From Victivallis lenta (lineage in GTDB: Bacteria; Verrucomicrobiota; Lentisphaeria; Victivallales; Victivallaceae), in assembly GCF_009695545.1 (NCBI RefSeq), contig NZ_VUNS01000004.1:186001-250000 (forward strand): a DNA stretch of 64,000 nucleotides, read 5' to 3'. A program made the translations under genes and the position numbers. Positions 43,849 to 52,069 of the stretch are shown here, in pieces. Under the pieces are notes generated by a model that was not told where the DNA came from, did not search any database, and saw only the letters and a list, made by a program, of their open reading frames with translations. Position 1 is the first letter of the stretch. Every line of letters starts with the position of its first letter.

Positions 43849-45269
43849 GGCAATAACAAAGCCCCGATAAAATTGTCCTCGAATTCCGGCAGCAGATTAA
43901 GCGGAATGTCCTCCGGCTCGTCGATCAGGCGCTCGAGCTGCGCCAGCCGCTCCGGCGCAGCCGCCAGCCGCGCGGCCCCGGCCAGGCTCGTATTGCCGAC
44001 TACCGTGTATTCGCACTCCGGCAGCATGCCGATGCGGACGGCGTGCCCGAGATCGATGTACCGCGCAAAGCCGCCGGCCAGCCAGATCCGGCCGACCGGT
44101 TCCCCGCAATGCTCCGCCAGCGTCTGGATTCCGGCGAATACGGCGGCCTTGGCCTTCAGCAGCTGGGCGATTTCCCACTCGTGGATCGCCAGCCCCGGCG
44201 CAACCGGGAACGATTTCGCGGCCGGTTCGAGCCTGCCGAACTCATTGAGCCTGCCGCCTTCGCGCATGACCGCCAGAAAATCGATGAGCGCAGAGCCGCA
44301 GAGCCCGACCGGATCGACTCCGCCGAGCACGGACCAGCTCCCGTCCGCAAACCAGTGGTCGATCGCACCGGGCGCGGCGCGGCAGCCGCACTCGATGCCG
44401 GCCCCTTCAAAAGCCGGACCGGCCGCGGCGGCCGTGGAGTACAATTTCTCCCGCGTGCGAAAGATGATTTCGCAGTTCGTGCCGATATCGACGAGCATCT
44501 CGCCGGGCTTGAGCCCGACTTCGGCGATACCGGATGTCAGGTCGCCGCCGACATAACCGGCAATGGCCGGAACGGTCAGCAGACCGGCATCGCATTCAAT
44601 GCCGAGCTCCCGCGCATCGCAGACCGGAAAAATGCGCTGCGGCGGCGTGAACGGCATGATGCCGATCGGCGTCGGGTCGATTCCGTGCAGCAGCAGACTC
44701 ATAACCGTATTGCCCGATACGGCGATGCGGCTCACGCCGTCGCAGCCGAGTTCGCCGAGCAGGACGTTGATGTCGGCGACGGCGGCGGCCTGCAGCTCCC
44801 GCACTCCCTCCGCGGTGCCCGCATGGTTGATCCGGGTCACGACATTGTCGCCGAACCGGTTCTGGCTGTTGAAGCAGCCGGAGCGCGCGACGACTTCGCC
44901 GTTCCGGATTTTCACCGCCGCGACCGTCGTGGTGCCGAGATCGATGCCGATCACGGTTTCGGCGCGGACCGGCAGCGGAGATGCGCTCCATTCGACCGTG
45001 CTCTTCGCGTCGCCGCGCGCGAGCGAGAGTTCCGGGACTTCGACCTCGCCCGTCTCTCCCGCCAGCGTTGTCCGGCATGCGTTGACCGCCATCGGCTCAC
45101 CGGCGATATCGACCGTCTTTCCGTTGACCAGCCAGGAACCGGCGGTCAGCAGCACCCGGCATCGGCCGCAGGTCCCTTTGCCGCCGCAGCGCAGGTCGAG
45201 CGGGAAACCGGCGGCGGCGAGAAGGGAGGTCAAGCGGCCCTCCCCGCCGCGGCGGACCGTCACCTTCAT
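43845..45269 (-). CDS. Reductive activator of corrinoid proteins (RACo-like)
   Basis: A 474-residue protein with an N-terminal plant-type ferredoxin domain whose cysteines C28, C34, C37 and C65 bind a [2Fe-2S] cluster (CGGKGTCGRC, NAC). The rest is the ASKHA-like DUF4445 domain, with VIGIDLGTTTVAAVKI, DIGTNCEII, GVDPVGLCGSALIDFLA and IWLAGGFARYIDLGHAV as nucleotide-binding blocks. Such proteins use ATP to reduce inactive Co(II) corrinoid to Co(I). It starts one base into the corrinoid protein stop, in line with a role on that protein. Confidence 0.92.
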   Translation of the reverse strand: MKVTVRRGGEGRLTSLLAAAGFPLDLRCGGKGTCGRCRVLLTAGSWLVNGKTVDIAGEPMAVNACRTTLAGETGEVEVPELSLARGDAKSTVEWSASPLPVRAETVIGIDLGTTTVAAVKIRNGEVVARSGCFNSQNRFGDNVVTRINHAGTAEGVRELQAAAVADINVLLGELGCDGVSRIAVSGNTVMSLLLHGIDPTPIGIMPFTPPQRIFPVCDARELGIECDAGLLTVPAIAGYVGGDLTSGIAEVGLKPGEMLVDIGTNCEIIFRTREKLYSTAAAAGPAFEGAGIECGCRAAPGAIDHWFADGSWSVLGGVDPVGLCGSALIDFLAVMREGGRLNEFGRLEPAAKSFPVAPGLAIHEWEIAQLLKAKAAVFAGIQTLAEHCGEPVGRIWLAGGFARYIDLGHAVRIGMLPECEYTVVGNTSLAGAARLAAAPERLAQLERLIDEPEDIPLNLLPEFEDNFIGALLLP

Positions 45270-45889
45270 CAGCAGGCCATCAGGGAATCGACCAGCTTCA
45301 CGGCGCCGTTCGCGTCGTCGCTGTAACCGTCGGCGCCGATTTCGTCGGCGTAGGCCTGCGTCACCGGCGCACCGCCGATGATGACCTTCACGCCCTTGCC
45401 TTTGAAGTGCTCGACGACATCCTTCATATAAGGCATGGTCGTGGTCAGCAGCGAGCTGCAGCCGATGATCTGGGCGCCCTTGCCGACCGCGTCCTCGTAC
45501 TTCGCGATATCGCAGTTGACGCCGAGATCCATCACCTCGTAACCGGCCCCCTTCAGCATGATGCCGACGAGGTTCTTGCCGATATCGTGCAAGTCGCCCT
45601 TGACCGTGCCGATCGCGACCTTGCCGAGCGACTTGCGGCCGCTGGCGGCGATGAGCGGCTCGAGGAGCGCGAGCCCGGCCTGCATGGCGCGGGCGGCGAT
45701 CAGCAGCTCCGGCACATACGCCTCGTTGCGCGAGAACTTGTCGCCGATTTCGCGCATGGCCGGAATCATCCCCCGGTCGAGGATCGCATTGATGTCCTCT
45801 TTCCCGTCGATCGCGGCCTGGACCATCGCGGTGACCTTGTTGCGGTCGCCCTTGATGACCGCCGCCTTCAATGCTTCGAAGTCAGTCAT
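45269..45889 (-). CDS. Corrinoid (B12-binding) methyltransferase protein
   Basis: A 206-residue two-domain protein. An N-terminal four-helix cap (about 1-85) precedes a Rossmann-like B12 domain with KVAIGTVKGDLHDIGKNLVG; H101 of the D-x-H-x2-G motif is the lower cobalt ligand. SSLLTTTMPYMKDVVEHF and IIGGAPV complete the signature. It shuttles methyl groups between methyltransferases, as MtbC, MtmC and MtaC do. Flanked by a UroD-family methyltransferase (21 bp upstream) and its activator. Start ATG follows AGGAGAATTCACC. Confidence 0.95.
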   Translation of the reverse strand: MTDFEALKAAVIKGDRNKVTAMVQAAIDGKEDINAILDRGMIPAMREIGDKFSRNEAYVPELLIAARAMQAGLALLEPLIAASGRKSLGKVAIGTVKGDLHDIGKNLVGIMLKGAGYEVMDLGVNCDIAKYEDAVGKGAQIIGCSSLLTTTMPYMKDVVEHFKGKGVKVIIGGAPVTQAYADEIGADGYSDDANGAVKLVDSLMAC

Positions 45890-45910
45890 GGTGAATTCTC
45901 CTGTATGTTG

Positions 45911-46996
45911 TTATCGGTATGTTCCGAGTTTCAATCCGACATCCTGGAAATAGCGGTAGGTATCGTATTCGGCCGATTCCGGGATGGAGTGGTCCGAATG
46001 AAGAATAAAGCCGTTGTTCCGCATGACGGCCGGTATCTTGCTTTCGAGCTCGCGCCGGATGCCGTCACGGTCGTTGGCAGCCACCGGGCGCACGTCGAGC
46101 CCGCCCATCAGGGCGATCTTTTCGCCGTAGTCGCGGCTGATCCGCAGCAGGTCCATGCCGGCCTTGACCTCCATCGCCTGCAGGCAGTCGATGCCGGCTT
46201 CGACCATGCCCGGCAGCAGCGGCTCGACAAAACCGCATGAGTGCATGATGACCGGCAGGCCGTGCGCGTGCGCGAAATCGATGGTCCTCCTGTGGAACGG
46301 CATGACCAGTTCGCGGTACATCTCAGGCGACATGAACGGACGGTTCTTGAACCCCATGTCCTCGAAAAACCAGACTCCGTCCGGCAGCCCCTCGCGTTCG
46401 AACAATATCTCCCACATGCCGATGCACATGTCGGCATAGGTTCTGCCCATATCGAGCACCCACTCCGGATCGAGCGCCATGCCCATCAGGTAGTTTTCGT
46501 GCCCGCAAAGCGGGTGGATCGATTCGAAGATGTTGACGCCGGCCCAGCAGAAGAAGCGCCCCTGCTCCTCGCAGATCCGGCGGGTGCGCCGGTAGCCCTC
46601 GAAATCGATGCGGTCCGGCGACGGGGTCAGAAACGGTTTGGCGAACTCCTCCCAGCCGGCGCGATCCGCGACGCGGTAGCCGATGTGTTCGGGTGTGCTG
46701 TCGTGCGTCTTGTACCGCCGCAGGGTCGCGCCGTTGCCGTCGAGATACGTGCAGGTGTCTTCGTCCTCCGCGACGAGCTCGTCCCGTTTATGCGGCTCCA
46801 CCTTGAGGTTGAAGCTCCAGGAGAGGTCGATGTCGAGATTGAAGTGTTCGGATGCGGAAACTCCCGCCGGCATTTTCCCGGCTTCGACCCAGTTGCGAAT
46901 CGTGAAGTTCCAGAACTGCTCCATCACCGCAATGCGGTCCACGGGCAAATGCCGCAGCTGGCGGCACACCCGTTCCTTTCCGGTCAATGGTTCCAT
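45911..46996 (-). CDS. UroD-family methyltransferase-like protein (cassette gene 1)
   Basis: A 361-residue UroD/MtaA-type protein and first gene of the cassette. Residues near 255-300 read VIMHSCGFVEPLLPGMVEAGIDCLQAMEVKAG, with HSCG as the zinc ligand motif; IALMGGLDVRP and LHSDHSIPES follow. In MtaA and MtbA the zinc activates the acceptor thiol for transfer from methyl-corrinoid. Here the acceptor and the methyl donor are unknown. AGGAAAG precedes its ATG. A divergent AraC gene lies 116 bp upstream. Confidence 0.86.
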   Translation of the reverse strand: MEPLTGKERVCRQLRHLPVDRIAVMEQFWNFTIRNWVEAGKMPAGVSASEHFNLDIDLSWSFNLKVEPHKRDELVAEDEDTCTYLDGNGATLRRYKTHDSTPEHIGYRVADRAGWEEFAKPFLTPSPDRIDFEGYRRTRRICEEQGRFFCWAGVNIFESIHPLCGHENYLMGMALDPEWVLDMGRTYADMCIGMWEILFEREGLPDGVWFFEDMGFKNRPFMSPEMYRELVMPFHRRTIDFAHAHGLPVIMHSCGFVEPLLPGMVEAGIDCLQAMEVKAGMDLLRISRDYGEKIALMGGLDVRPVAANDRDGIRRELESKIPAVMRNNGFILHSDHSIPESAEYDTYRYFQDVGLKLGTYR

Positions 46997-47098
46997 GGCT
47001 TTCCTGTTCCCGGTTGTTTACGGCGCCTGAAAAACGCTTTCTTATATTTTACCCTGAAATAATGGCTTATTCTTCTTTTCTTTTGAAAACTTTTGCTC

Positions 47099-47112
47099 TA
47101 TATTAATCTATC
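47099..47112 (+). promoter_or_regulatory. Probable -10 box and leaderless start of AraC gene
   Basis: TATATT (47099-47104) lies only 8 bases before the ATG at 47113 and no ribosome-binding site is seen. The -35 region (TTTTCT near 47076) is weak, as for activator-dependent promoters. Confidence 0.4.
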
Positions 47113-48042
47113 ATGAGACCAATCACACTCGAACTCGACAATTTCATCAATCCGGCGGTGGGGGCCGAAGTTTCGTTCCACTCGATTTCGTGGAATGCGG
47201 GGCGGAAACAGTCTTCGATCCCGAGCGGCGGCAATCTGCACTATCACTCGCTGCCGTCGGGAGGGACGGTGGAGCACTCCCACGAGTTCGGCGAGCTGAT
47301 CCTGATCCTCTCCGGATCGATCGTCCACCGGGTCAACGGCGAACGGCAGCTGCTCGAAGCGAACTCGATCGCCTTCGTGCGGCCGGACGACCGCCACGGC
47401 TTCCTGCCGGCGCCGGACGCCCCGAACTGCGAGCTTCTTTTGCTCTCGTTTCACCTCGAATTTTTCGTAACGATCAGCCGCTACCTCGAGGACGACGGCT
47501 TTCTGCACCGCTATACCGAAGGGGTCCTGCCCGCCGTGTTCCGGCTGCCGGAGAGCCGGATGAACGAGCTGTCGCTCCAGCTGCTGAACCTGAACAGCCG
47601 GAACTCGACCCCGGCGGTGCGGAAGATCCGCTTCAAGGTGATTCTGGTCGAGCTGTTCACGCGCTTCTTTCTCGCGCCGGACAATGCGGAACATGCGTCG
47701 CGGGCGCCGGAGTGGCTCGACACGCTCTGCGAACTTATGCGGAAGCCGGAAAACTTCATTCCGGGACTGCACCGCATGCAGCAGCTCTCCGGCTACACGC
47801 CGGAGCATCTCTGCAAGGTGTTCCGGAAGTATCTCGACAAATCGCCGACCGAATATGTGAACGAACTGCGGATCAACCACGCCGCCCGGCTGCTGGCCGA
47901 CACGGACGAACCGATCGCTTCGATCTCGTACCGGCTCAACTTCCAGAGCCTGAGCCGGTTCTACCACCTGTTCCGGAAACAGTACGCCTGCACCCCGGCC
48001 GAATACCGGAGGCGGGCGCTGTCGGCGAAACGCCTGCTCTGA
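47113..48042 (+). CDS. AraC-family regulator (cupin sensor)
   Basis: A 309-residue protein. Residues about 35-105 form a cupin barrel (VEHSHEFGELILILSGSIVH, NSIAFVRPDDRHGF) and the C-terminal 100 residues are an AraC/XylS double helix-turn-helix (MQQLSGYTPEHLCKVFRKYL, DKSPTEYVNELRINHAARLL, SISYRLNFQSLSRFYHLFRKQ). It is divergent from the corrinoid cassette with 116 bp between starts, so it probably activates that cassette. The ligand is unknown; it would bind in the cupin pocket. Confidence 0.92.
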   Translation: MRPITLELDNFINPAVGAEVSFHSISWNAGRKQSSIPSGGNLHYHSLPSGGTVEHSHEFGELILILSGSIVHRVNGERQLLEANSIAFVRPDDRHGFLPAPDAPNCELLLLSFHLEFFVTISRYLEDDGFLHRYTEGVLPAVFRLPESRMNELSLQLLNLNSRNSTPAVRKIRFKVILVELFTRFFLAPDNAEHASRAPEWLDTLCELMRKPENFIPGLHRMQQLSGYTPEHLCKVFRKYLDKSPTEYVNELRINHAARLLADTDEPIASISYRLNFQSLSRFYHLFRKQYACTPAEYRRRALSAKRLL

Positions 48043-48052
48043 AGGCAGCAGC

Positions 48053-48922
48053 CTATTTCGAATGCGAGACGACCTCGCCCGGAACGGTCATGCTGTTCTC
48101 GGAGAGGCTGCGGCCCGGATAGATCGCGGTGTGAATTCCGGTGTGGACGTTTTCACCGATGATCGCGCCGAACTTCCGGCGGCCGGTGTCCACGAACGCC
48201 TGGTTCTCCAGCCAGCGGTGGTTGCGGCCGTCGTGGCGCAGGTTCGAGATGATCGTCCCGGCCCCGAAGTTGACCCGGTCGCAGATGACCGAATCGCCCG
48301 CATAGCTCAAATGCCCGACGCTGACCTTGTCGCCGAGCAGCGAATTCTTGATTTCGACCGCCTGGCCGATATGACAGCGGTCGCCGACCGAGGTGTTGCC
48401 GCGGATGTAGCAGTTCGGCCCGATCTTGCAGTCCTCGCCGATGACGACGTTGCCCTCGATGTAGACGCCCGGCAGAATCACGCTGCCGCGACCGAGATGC
48501 ACAAAGCCGTCGAACGTCGCACCGGCGCGGACGGTTCCCTCGATGCGGTTCCCGGTCAGCGCCCCGACCAGCTGCTCATTCAGTGCGAGCAGGTCCCATG
48601 GGTGGCGAATCCGGAACGAATCGGCGTCGATCGGAATCTGCCCCGGCGCTCCCGATACGCCGGGGATGCAGAGCTCCATGACCGTCGCGCCGTCGGAGGG
48701 GTCGACGACCGCGCAGTTGCCGGAGCCGAGCGCGACGAGCGCCGCAAACGCCGGGGACGGCAGAAAATCGGCCCGGCAGGTCAGCTTCCGGTCAGCCGGG
48801 AGCTCGGGGAAACGCTCCAGAATCAGGTCGCGCACCAGCTTCCCGGCCACCTTGATCGAACCGGCTTCGCGCGTGATCGGCCAGAGGCCGGGAACTTTGA
48901 CGGGAATAATTTCAACGGACAT
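48053..48922 (-). CDS. Left-handed beta-helix (GlmU C-terminal-like) protein
   Basis: Start ATG 48922 (MSVEIIPVKV) with GGAGG 6 bases before; 289 residues. The first third is alpha/beta and lacks a nucleotidyltransferase motif. From about 145 it reads hexapeptide repeats (LGRGSVILPGVYIEGNVVIG, CKIGPNCYIRGNTSVGDRCHIG) and GAGTIISNLRHDGRNH, close to the acetyltransferase half of GlmU. It probably acyl- or acetyl-transfers to a sugar nucleotide, or is a sensor relative. Two bases of stop-side context show it converges on the AraC gene end. Confidence 0.8.
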   Translation of the reverse strand: MSVEIIPVKVPGLWPITREAGSIKVAGKLVRDLILERFPELPADRKLTCRADFLPSPAFAALVALGSGNCAVVDPSDGATVMELCIPGVSGAPGQIPIDADSFRIRHPWDLLALNEQLVGALTGNRIEGTVRAGATFDGFVHLGRGSVILPGVYIEGNVVIGEDCKIGPNCYIRGNTSVGDRCHIGQAVEIKNSLLGDKVSVGHLSYAGDSVICDRVNFGAGTIISNLRHDGRNHRWLENQAFVDTGRRKFGAIIGENVHTGIHTAIYPGRSLSENSMTVPGEVVSHSK

Positions 48923-48991
48923 GGCAAACCTCCTCGCTGGACAATGATCGTTTGGGACAATATACCACAAGAAAGGGGCCGTTGCAAACCG

Positions 48992-49990
48992 TCACTGCCG
49001 GTTCGGCGTCCATTTCCACGCATCGATATCGTAACCGGAGGCGAGCCGCCTGCGCAGATTGCCGTCGACGGCGGTGAAGAAGCTGAGCCCGGTGACCGAT
49101 TCCACCGTATCGACCGAAACCGCGAACTCGTACAGCTTCCGGTCGCTTCCGGCGTTCGGGAGAATGAAGCCGATCATGGCCGGCGGCTTCGCCTTCGGCG
49201 CGTAGACGACCTTGTAGCAGGCCTGCGGCACCGCGACGTTATTGCGCCCGATCACCTTGTTTGAACGGGCGAACACCGGCCCGGTGACGACATGGATTTC
49301 ACCGTGATCGACCGCCCAGTCGCGCACCTTCTCTTCGAGCTTCTTCCAGATGCCGCGGTTGAATTCGGGCTGCTGCGGGGACATATTCGAGTAGTAAAAG
49401 CTCTCCGACATCGCCTTCCGCGCCCAGCCCATATCGGCGGCGGGGGCGAGATGGCCGCGGTCGAAGCCGCTCTTCGCATAATCCTCGGCCCGGGCCGAGC
49501 CGGTCGAAATGTAGGGATCGACCCGAAAGTCGTCGGTCCGGGAAACGGTTTTCTCGAGCACTTCCTCCGCAGTCAGCGTGTAGGCGACCCAGAGCGGCTG
49601 CTCATACTGCTCGGAGTAGCCGAGCGCATAGCCTCGCCGGTCGATGACGGCGTCGGTCATACCCGGCACGCCGAGCGACAGATTATCGTACGGGGAGTTG
49701 AGCGCATCCTCCGGCGTTCTGATCGAAATGGTCGGGTCCGGCACCATCAGGAGCCGGTCCTTCAGGAAATACGCCTGCGCCCGGAGCTGCTGGTAGTACG
49801 GCAGGCTGTCGGCGTACTTCTCCCCGATCTGCCAGAGACCGGCACCGGTCGCGGCCGTCAGGAAGGCCAGAAAGCTGAACAGCTTCAGCAGCGGATGCTT
49901 CCGCTTCGGCGCCTTTTTTCCGGCCGAAGCGGCCTTCTTTCGCGGCGCGGCGCCGGATTTCCCGGCCGCCGCGCGTTTTCGTGTCGCCAT
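48992..49990 (-). CDS. DNA/RNA non-specific endonuclease (NUC1 family)
   Basis: A 332-residue protein. A lysine/alanine-rich basic N-terminus (RKRAAAGKSGAAPRKKA) precedes one transmembrane segment (LLKLFSFLAFLTAATGAGL), so the nuclease domain probably faces the periplasm. The catalytic motif is DRGH with H180, the metal-binding asparagine is N211 in PEFNRGIW, and HVVTGPVF and CYKVVYAPK complete the beta-beta-alpha metal fold. It cleaves DNA and RNA without sequence specificity, for nutrition or defence. It is 12 bp from the phosphatase gene and co-directional, a phosphate-salvage pairing. Confidence 0.9.
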   Translation of the reverse strand: MATRKRAAAGKSGAAPRKKAASAGKKAPKRKHPLLKLFSFLAFLTAATGAGLWQIGEKYADSLPYYQQLRAQAYFLKDRLLMVPDPTISIRTPEDALNSPYDNLSLGVPGMTDAVIDRRGYALGYSEQYEQPLWVAYTLTAEEVLEKTVSRTDDFRVDPYISTGSARAEDYAKSGFDRGHLAPAADMGWARKAMSESFYYSNMSPQQPEFNRGIWKKLEEKVRDWAVDHGEIHVVTGPVFARSNKVIGRNNVAVPQACYKVVYAPKAKPPAMIGFILPNAGSDRKLYEFAVSVDTVESVTGLSFFTAVDGNLRRRLASGYDIDAWKWTPNRQ

Positions 49991-50002
49991 GCCGCCGGTC
50001 CC

Positions 50003-51769
50003 TTACTTCACGACGGGACGATGCAGCGGCAGCTTCCAGAGTTCGGCCATCGTGCTCGGGATCGCGATGTTCTCGATGACGCCCGAGAACCGGTCGGAAC
50101 CGGGACCGAAGGCGAAAACCGGCACAGGGGCCCCGGTGTGGCTCTGCGTCGTGTAGTGGATGAACGGCCGCTGCGGGTCGCGGTAATTCGGGGCGCAGTA
50201 AAGGCCGCCGGTCTCATGGTCGGCCGTCACCACAATCAGCGTGTCGCTGTTCCGCTTTGCGAAATCGAGCGCGGCCCTGACCGTGAAATCGACCATGAGG
50301 GGACCGTTCGCACTGAGCTCGGGGTTGTTGCCGTGGCCGCCGTAGTCCGGAAAATGCCCCTCGATCATGATGAAGAATCCCTTCGGGTTGGCCGAAAGCC
50401 GTTCGAACGCCTCGGCGGCAATCTGCGAAAGCAGCTTCGTATCCTGCTGCCAGCCGTCGATGAAGCCGAAAACCGGAAGCTTCTCCGCATTGCGGAAGCT
50501 GTCGAGGCTGTCGATCCGGATATATCCCTTCCCGATGAACTCGTCGACGATGCTGCGCCCGTCCTTGCGGCTGCCCTTTTCAGCCTCGGGCAGATACGCC
50601 CTGATGCCGTTCCCGATCAGAAGCTGATAGTTCGTGCCGAGCTGGTCGGCAGCGATTTCGGACGCCATGCCGCGGCTCGGGACGTGGGCGGAAAAAGCAG
50701 CCGGAGTCGCACCGGTCAGCGAATCGGTCGTGATGATGCCGACCGAACGGCCGGAGTCGCGCGCCTCTTCCGCGATGGAACGGAGCGCCTCCTTCTCCGG
50801 CGTCATGCCGACAAAGCCGTTGTTGGTTTTGTATCCGCTCGAAAGCGCGGTTCCGCTCGCGGCCGAGTCGGTCACCGGGCTGTTGGCGGAATAAGTCAGC
50901 GCCATGCCGTTCACCGGCAGCTGCTCCATGACCAGCGACTGCGGTCTGGCGTGGGCGTGGAGCCCGGCGAACTTGACCGCCCCCTGCCCCATGCCGTCGC
51001 CGATGATGAAGATGATGTTCTTCGGCGTGCCGGTGCGCGGATATTCCGCAAGTTCGGCCGCATCGACCGGCTCCGGCGCCGGATAGGTGCCGCGCAGCTC
51101 TTTCTTCACGTAGATCGGCTTCAGGGAGACCGCATCGCCGATCGAGGCGGCCGCGACCATCCAGACCGCGTCTTCCCCGGCATCGAACCGGACCGCTTTC
51201 ACCGGCTTTTCATCGAGGTCGAACCGCGAGCCGTACAGCGAAACCTGGGAGTTGTTGTTGTAGACGCTCCAGATCCGGACCGCGTTTTTTTCGCCGGCGT
51301 TGCTCCACCAGTCGGCGACGTCGCGGCCGGCGCGGATGCGGAACTCTTTCGTCCTGCCGTCCGCATACTCGACGGTCAGCCGGCCGACCAGATTCTTCTT
51401 CGGGTTCAGCCAGGCCCCGGCATGCAGCAGATAAAGCTTCCTGCCGGAGAGCGGCTCGGAAAGTTCGACCCGCGCCTGCTTCGGCAGGTAGTTCCGGTTT
51501 TCGGCGGCGGCAAGCACGATGCAGGATTTTCCGCCGCTCCTGCCGTCGTCGAGAATGGAGAACGGAACGCCGCCCAGCGTCTGCACGCCGGATTTCAGCA
51601 GCCGCAGGTCATTGGCCCCCTGGTCGGTCCAGCCGCCTCTGCGGTCGTCGGCCGTCTCATCGGCAAATGCGGAATTGGCGCCCGACGAGAGATCGAGCGG
51701 CCGGATGTCCGCCGCGGGGAGCCTTCCGGCCAGCAGGGCGGCGAAGAGAACGAGTGTAAAAATGCGCAT
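50003..51769 (-). CDS. Alkaline phosphatase (PhoA superfamily), secreted
   Basis: A 588-residue exported enzyme with signal peptide MRIFTLVLFAALLAGRLPAAD. Residues about 25-230 form a beta-rich accessory domain not found in classical PhoA. The catalytic domain starts at NIIFIIGDGMGQGAVKF (metal-binding D), with the nucleophile serine in VTDSAASGTALSSGYKTNNG, HVPSRGMASEIA, GHFPDYGGHGNN and VTADHETGGLY. It releases phosphate from monoesters in the periplasm or outside. The nuclease gene follows 12 bp on, consistent with phosphate scavenging from nucleic acids. Confidence 0.93.
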   Translation of the reverse strand: MRIFTLVLFAALLAGRLPAADIRPLDLSSGANSAFADETADDRRGGWTDQGANDLRLLKSGVQTLGGVPFSILDDGRSGGKSCIVLAAAENRNYLPKQARVELSEPLSGRKLYLLHAGAWLNPKKNLVGRLTVEYADGRTKEFRIRAGRDVADWWSNAGEKNAVRIWSVYNNNSQVSLYGSRFDLDEKPVKAVRFDAGEDAVWMVAAASIGDAVSLKPIYVKKELRGTYPAPEPVDAAELAEYPRTGTPKNIIFIIGDGMGQGAVKFAGLHAHARPQSLVMEQLPVNGMALTYSANSPVTDSAASGTALSSGYKTNNGFVGMTPEKEALRSIAEEARDSGRSVGIITTDSLTGATPAAFSAHVPSRGMASEIAADQLGTNYQLLIGNGIRAYLPEAEKGSRKDGRSIVDEFIGKGYIRIDSLDSFRNAEKLPVFGFIDGWQQDTKLLSQIAAEAFERLSANPKGFFIMIEGHFPDYGGHGNNPELSANGPLMVDFTVRAALDFAKRNSDTLIVVTADHETGGLYCAPNYRDPQRPFIHYTTQSHTGAPVPVFAFGPGSDRFSGVIENIAIPSTMAELWKLPLHRPVVK

Positions 51770-51814
51770 GTCGAACCTTCTTCCTGTTTACTGTTTTTAC
51801 AAGTGCATTGGGAA

Positions 51815-51844
51815 AGTATAACACAGGTCCATTTCAAAATCCAA
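51815..51844 (-). promoter_or_regulatory. Promoter of alkaline phosphatase-nuclease operon
   Basis: On the minus strand TTGGAT (51844-51839), 18-base spacer, TATACT (51820-51815), about 46 bp before the phosphatase ATG. No clear Pho-box repeats were seen. Confidence 0.45.
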
Positions 51845-51937
51845 TCCGTTCCCGGAATTTTTCTCCGGAAAATTTCATAAAAAGCGCCGGAATGCTCTTT
51901 GCCGGTCCGATTCAGAACGTTTTCCCGCATTCCCCGC

Positions 51938-51966
51938 TTGAAATACGGCCGTTTTTGTGGCATATT
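51938..51966 (+). promoter_or_regulatory. gltA promoter
   Basis: TTGAAA (51938-51943), 17-base spacer, CATATT (51961-51966), within a 300 bp gap that otherwise shows no gene. The transcript leader is about 100 bases. Confidence 0.5.
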
Positions 51967-52069
51967 ATAAAGTTTAAGTTTACATAAAAGAAAAAACCGG
52001 AGGCAGGGACGGTGCGTTCCCGCGGGAGGTTTGCAACGGTAATCGATTATTGAGAAGGAGGATTCCCAC

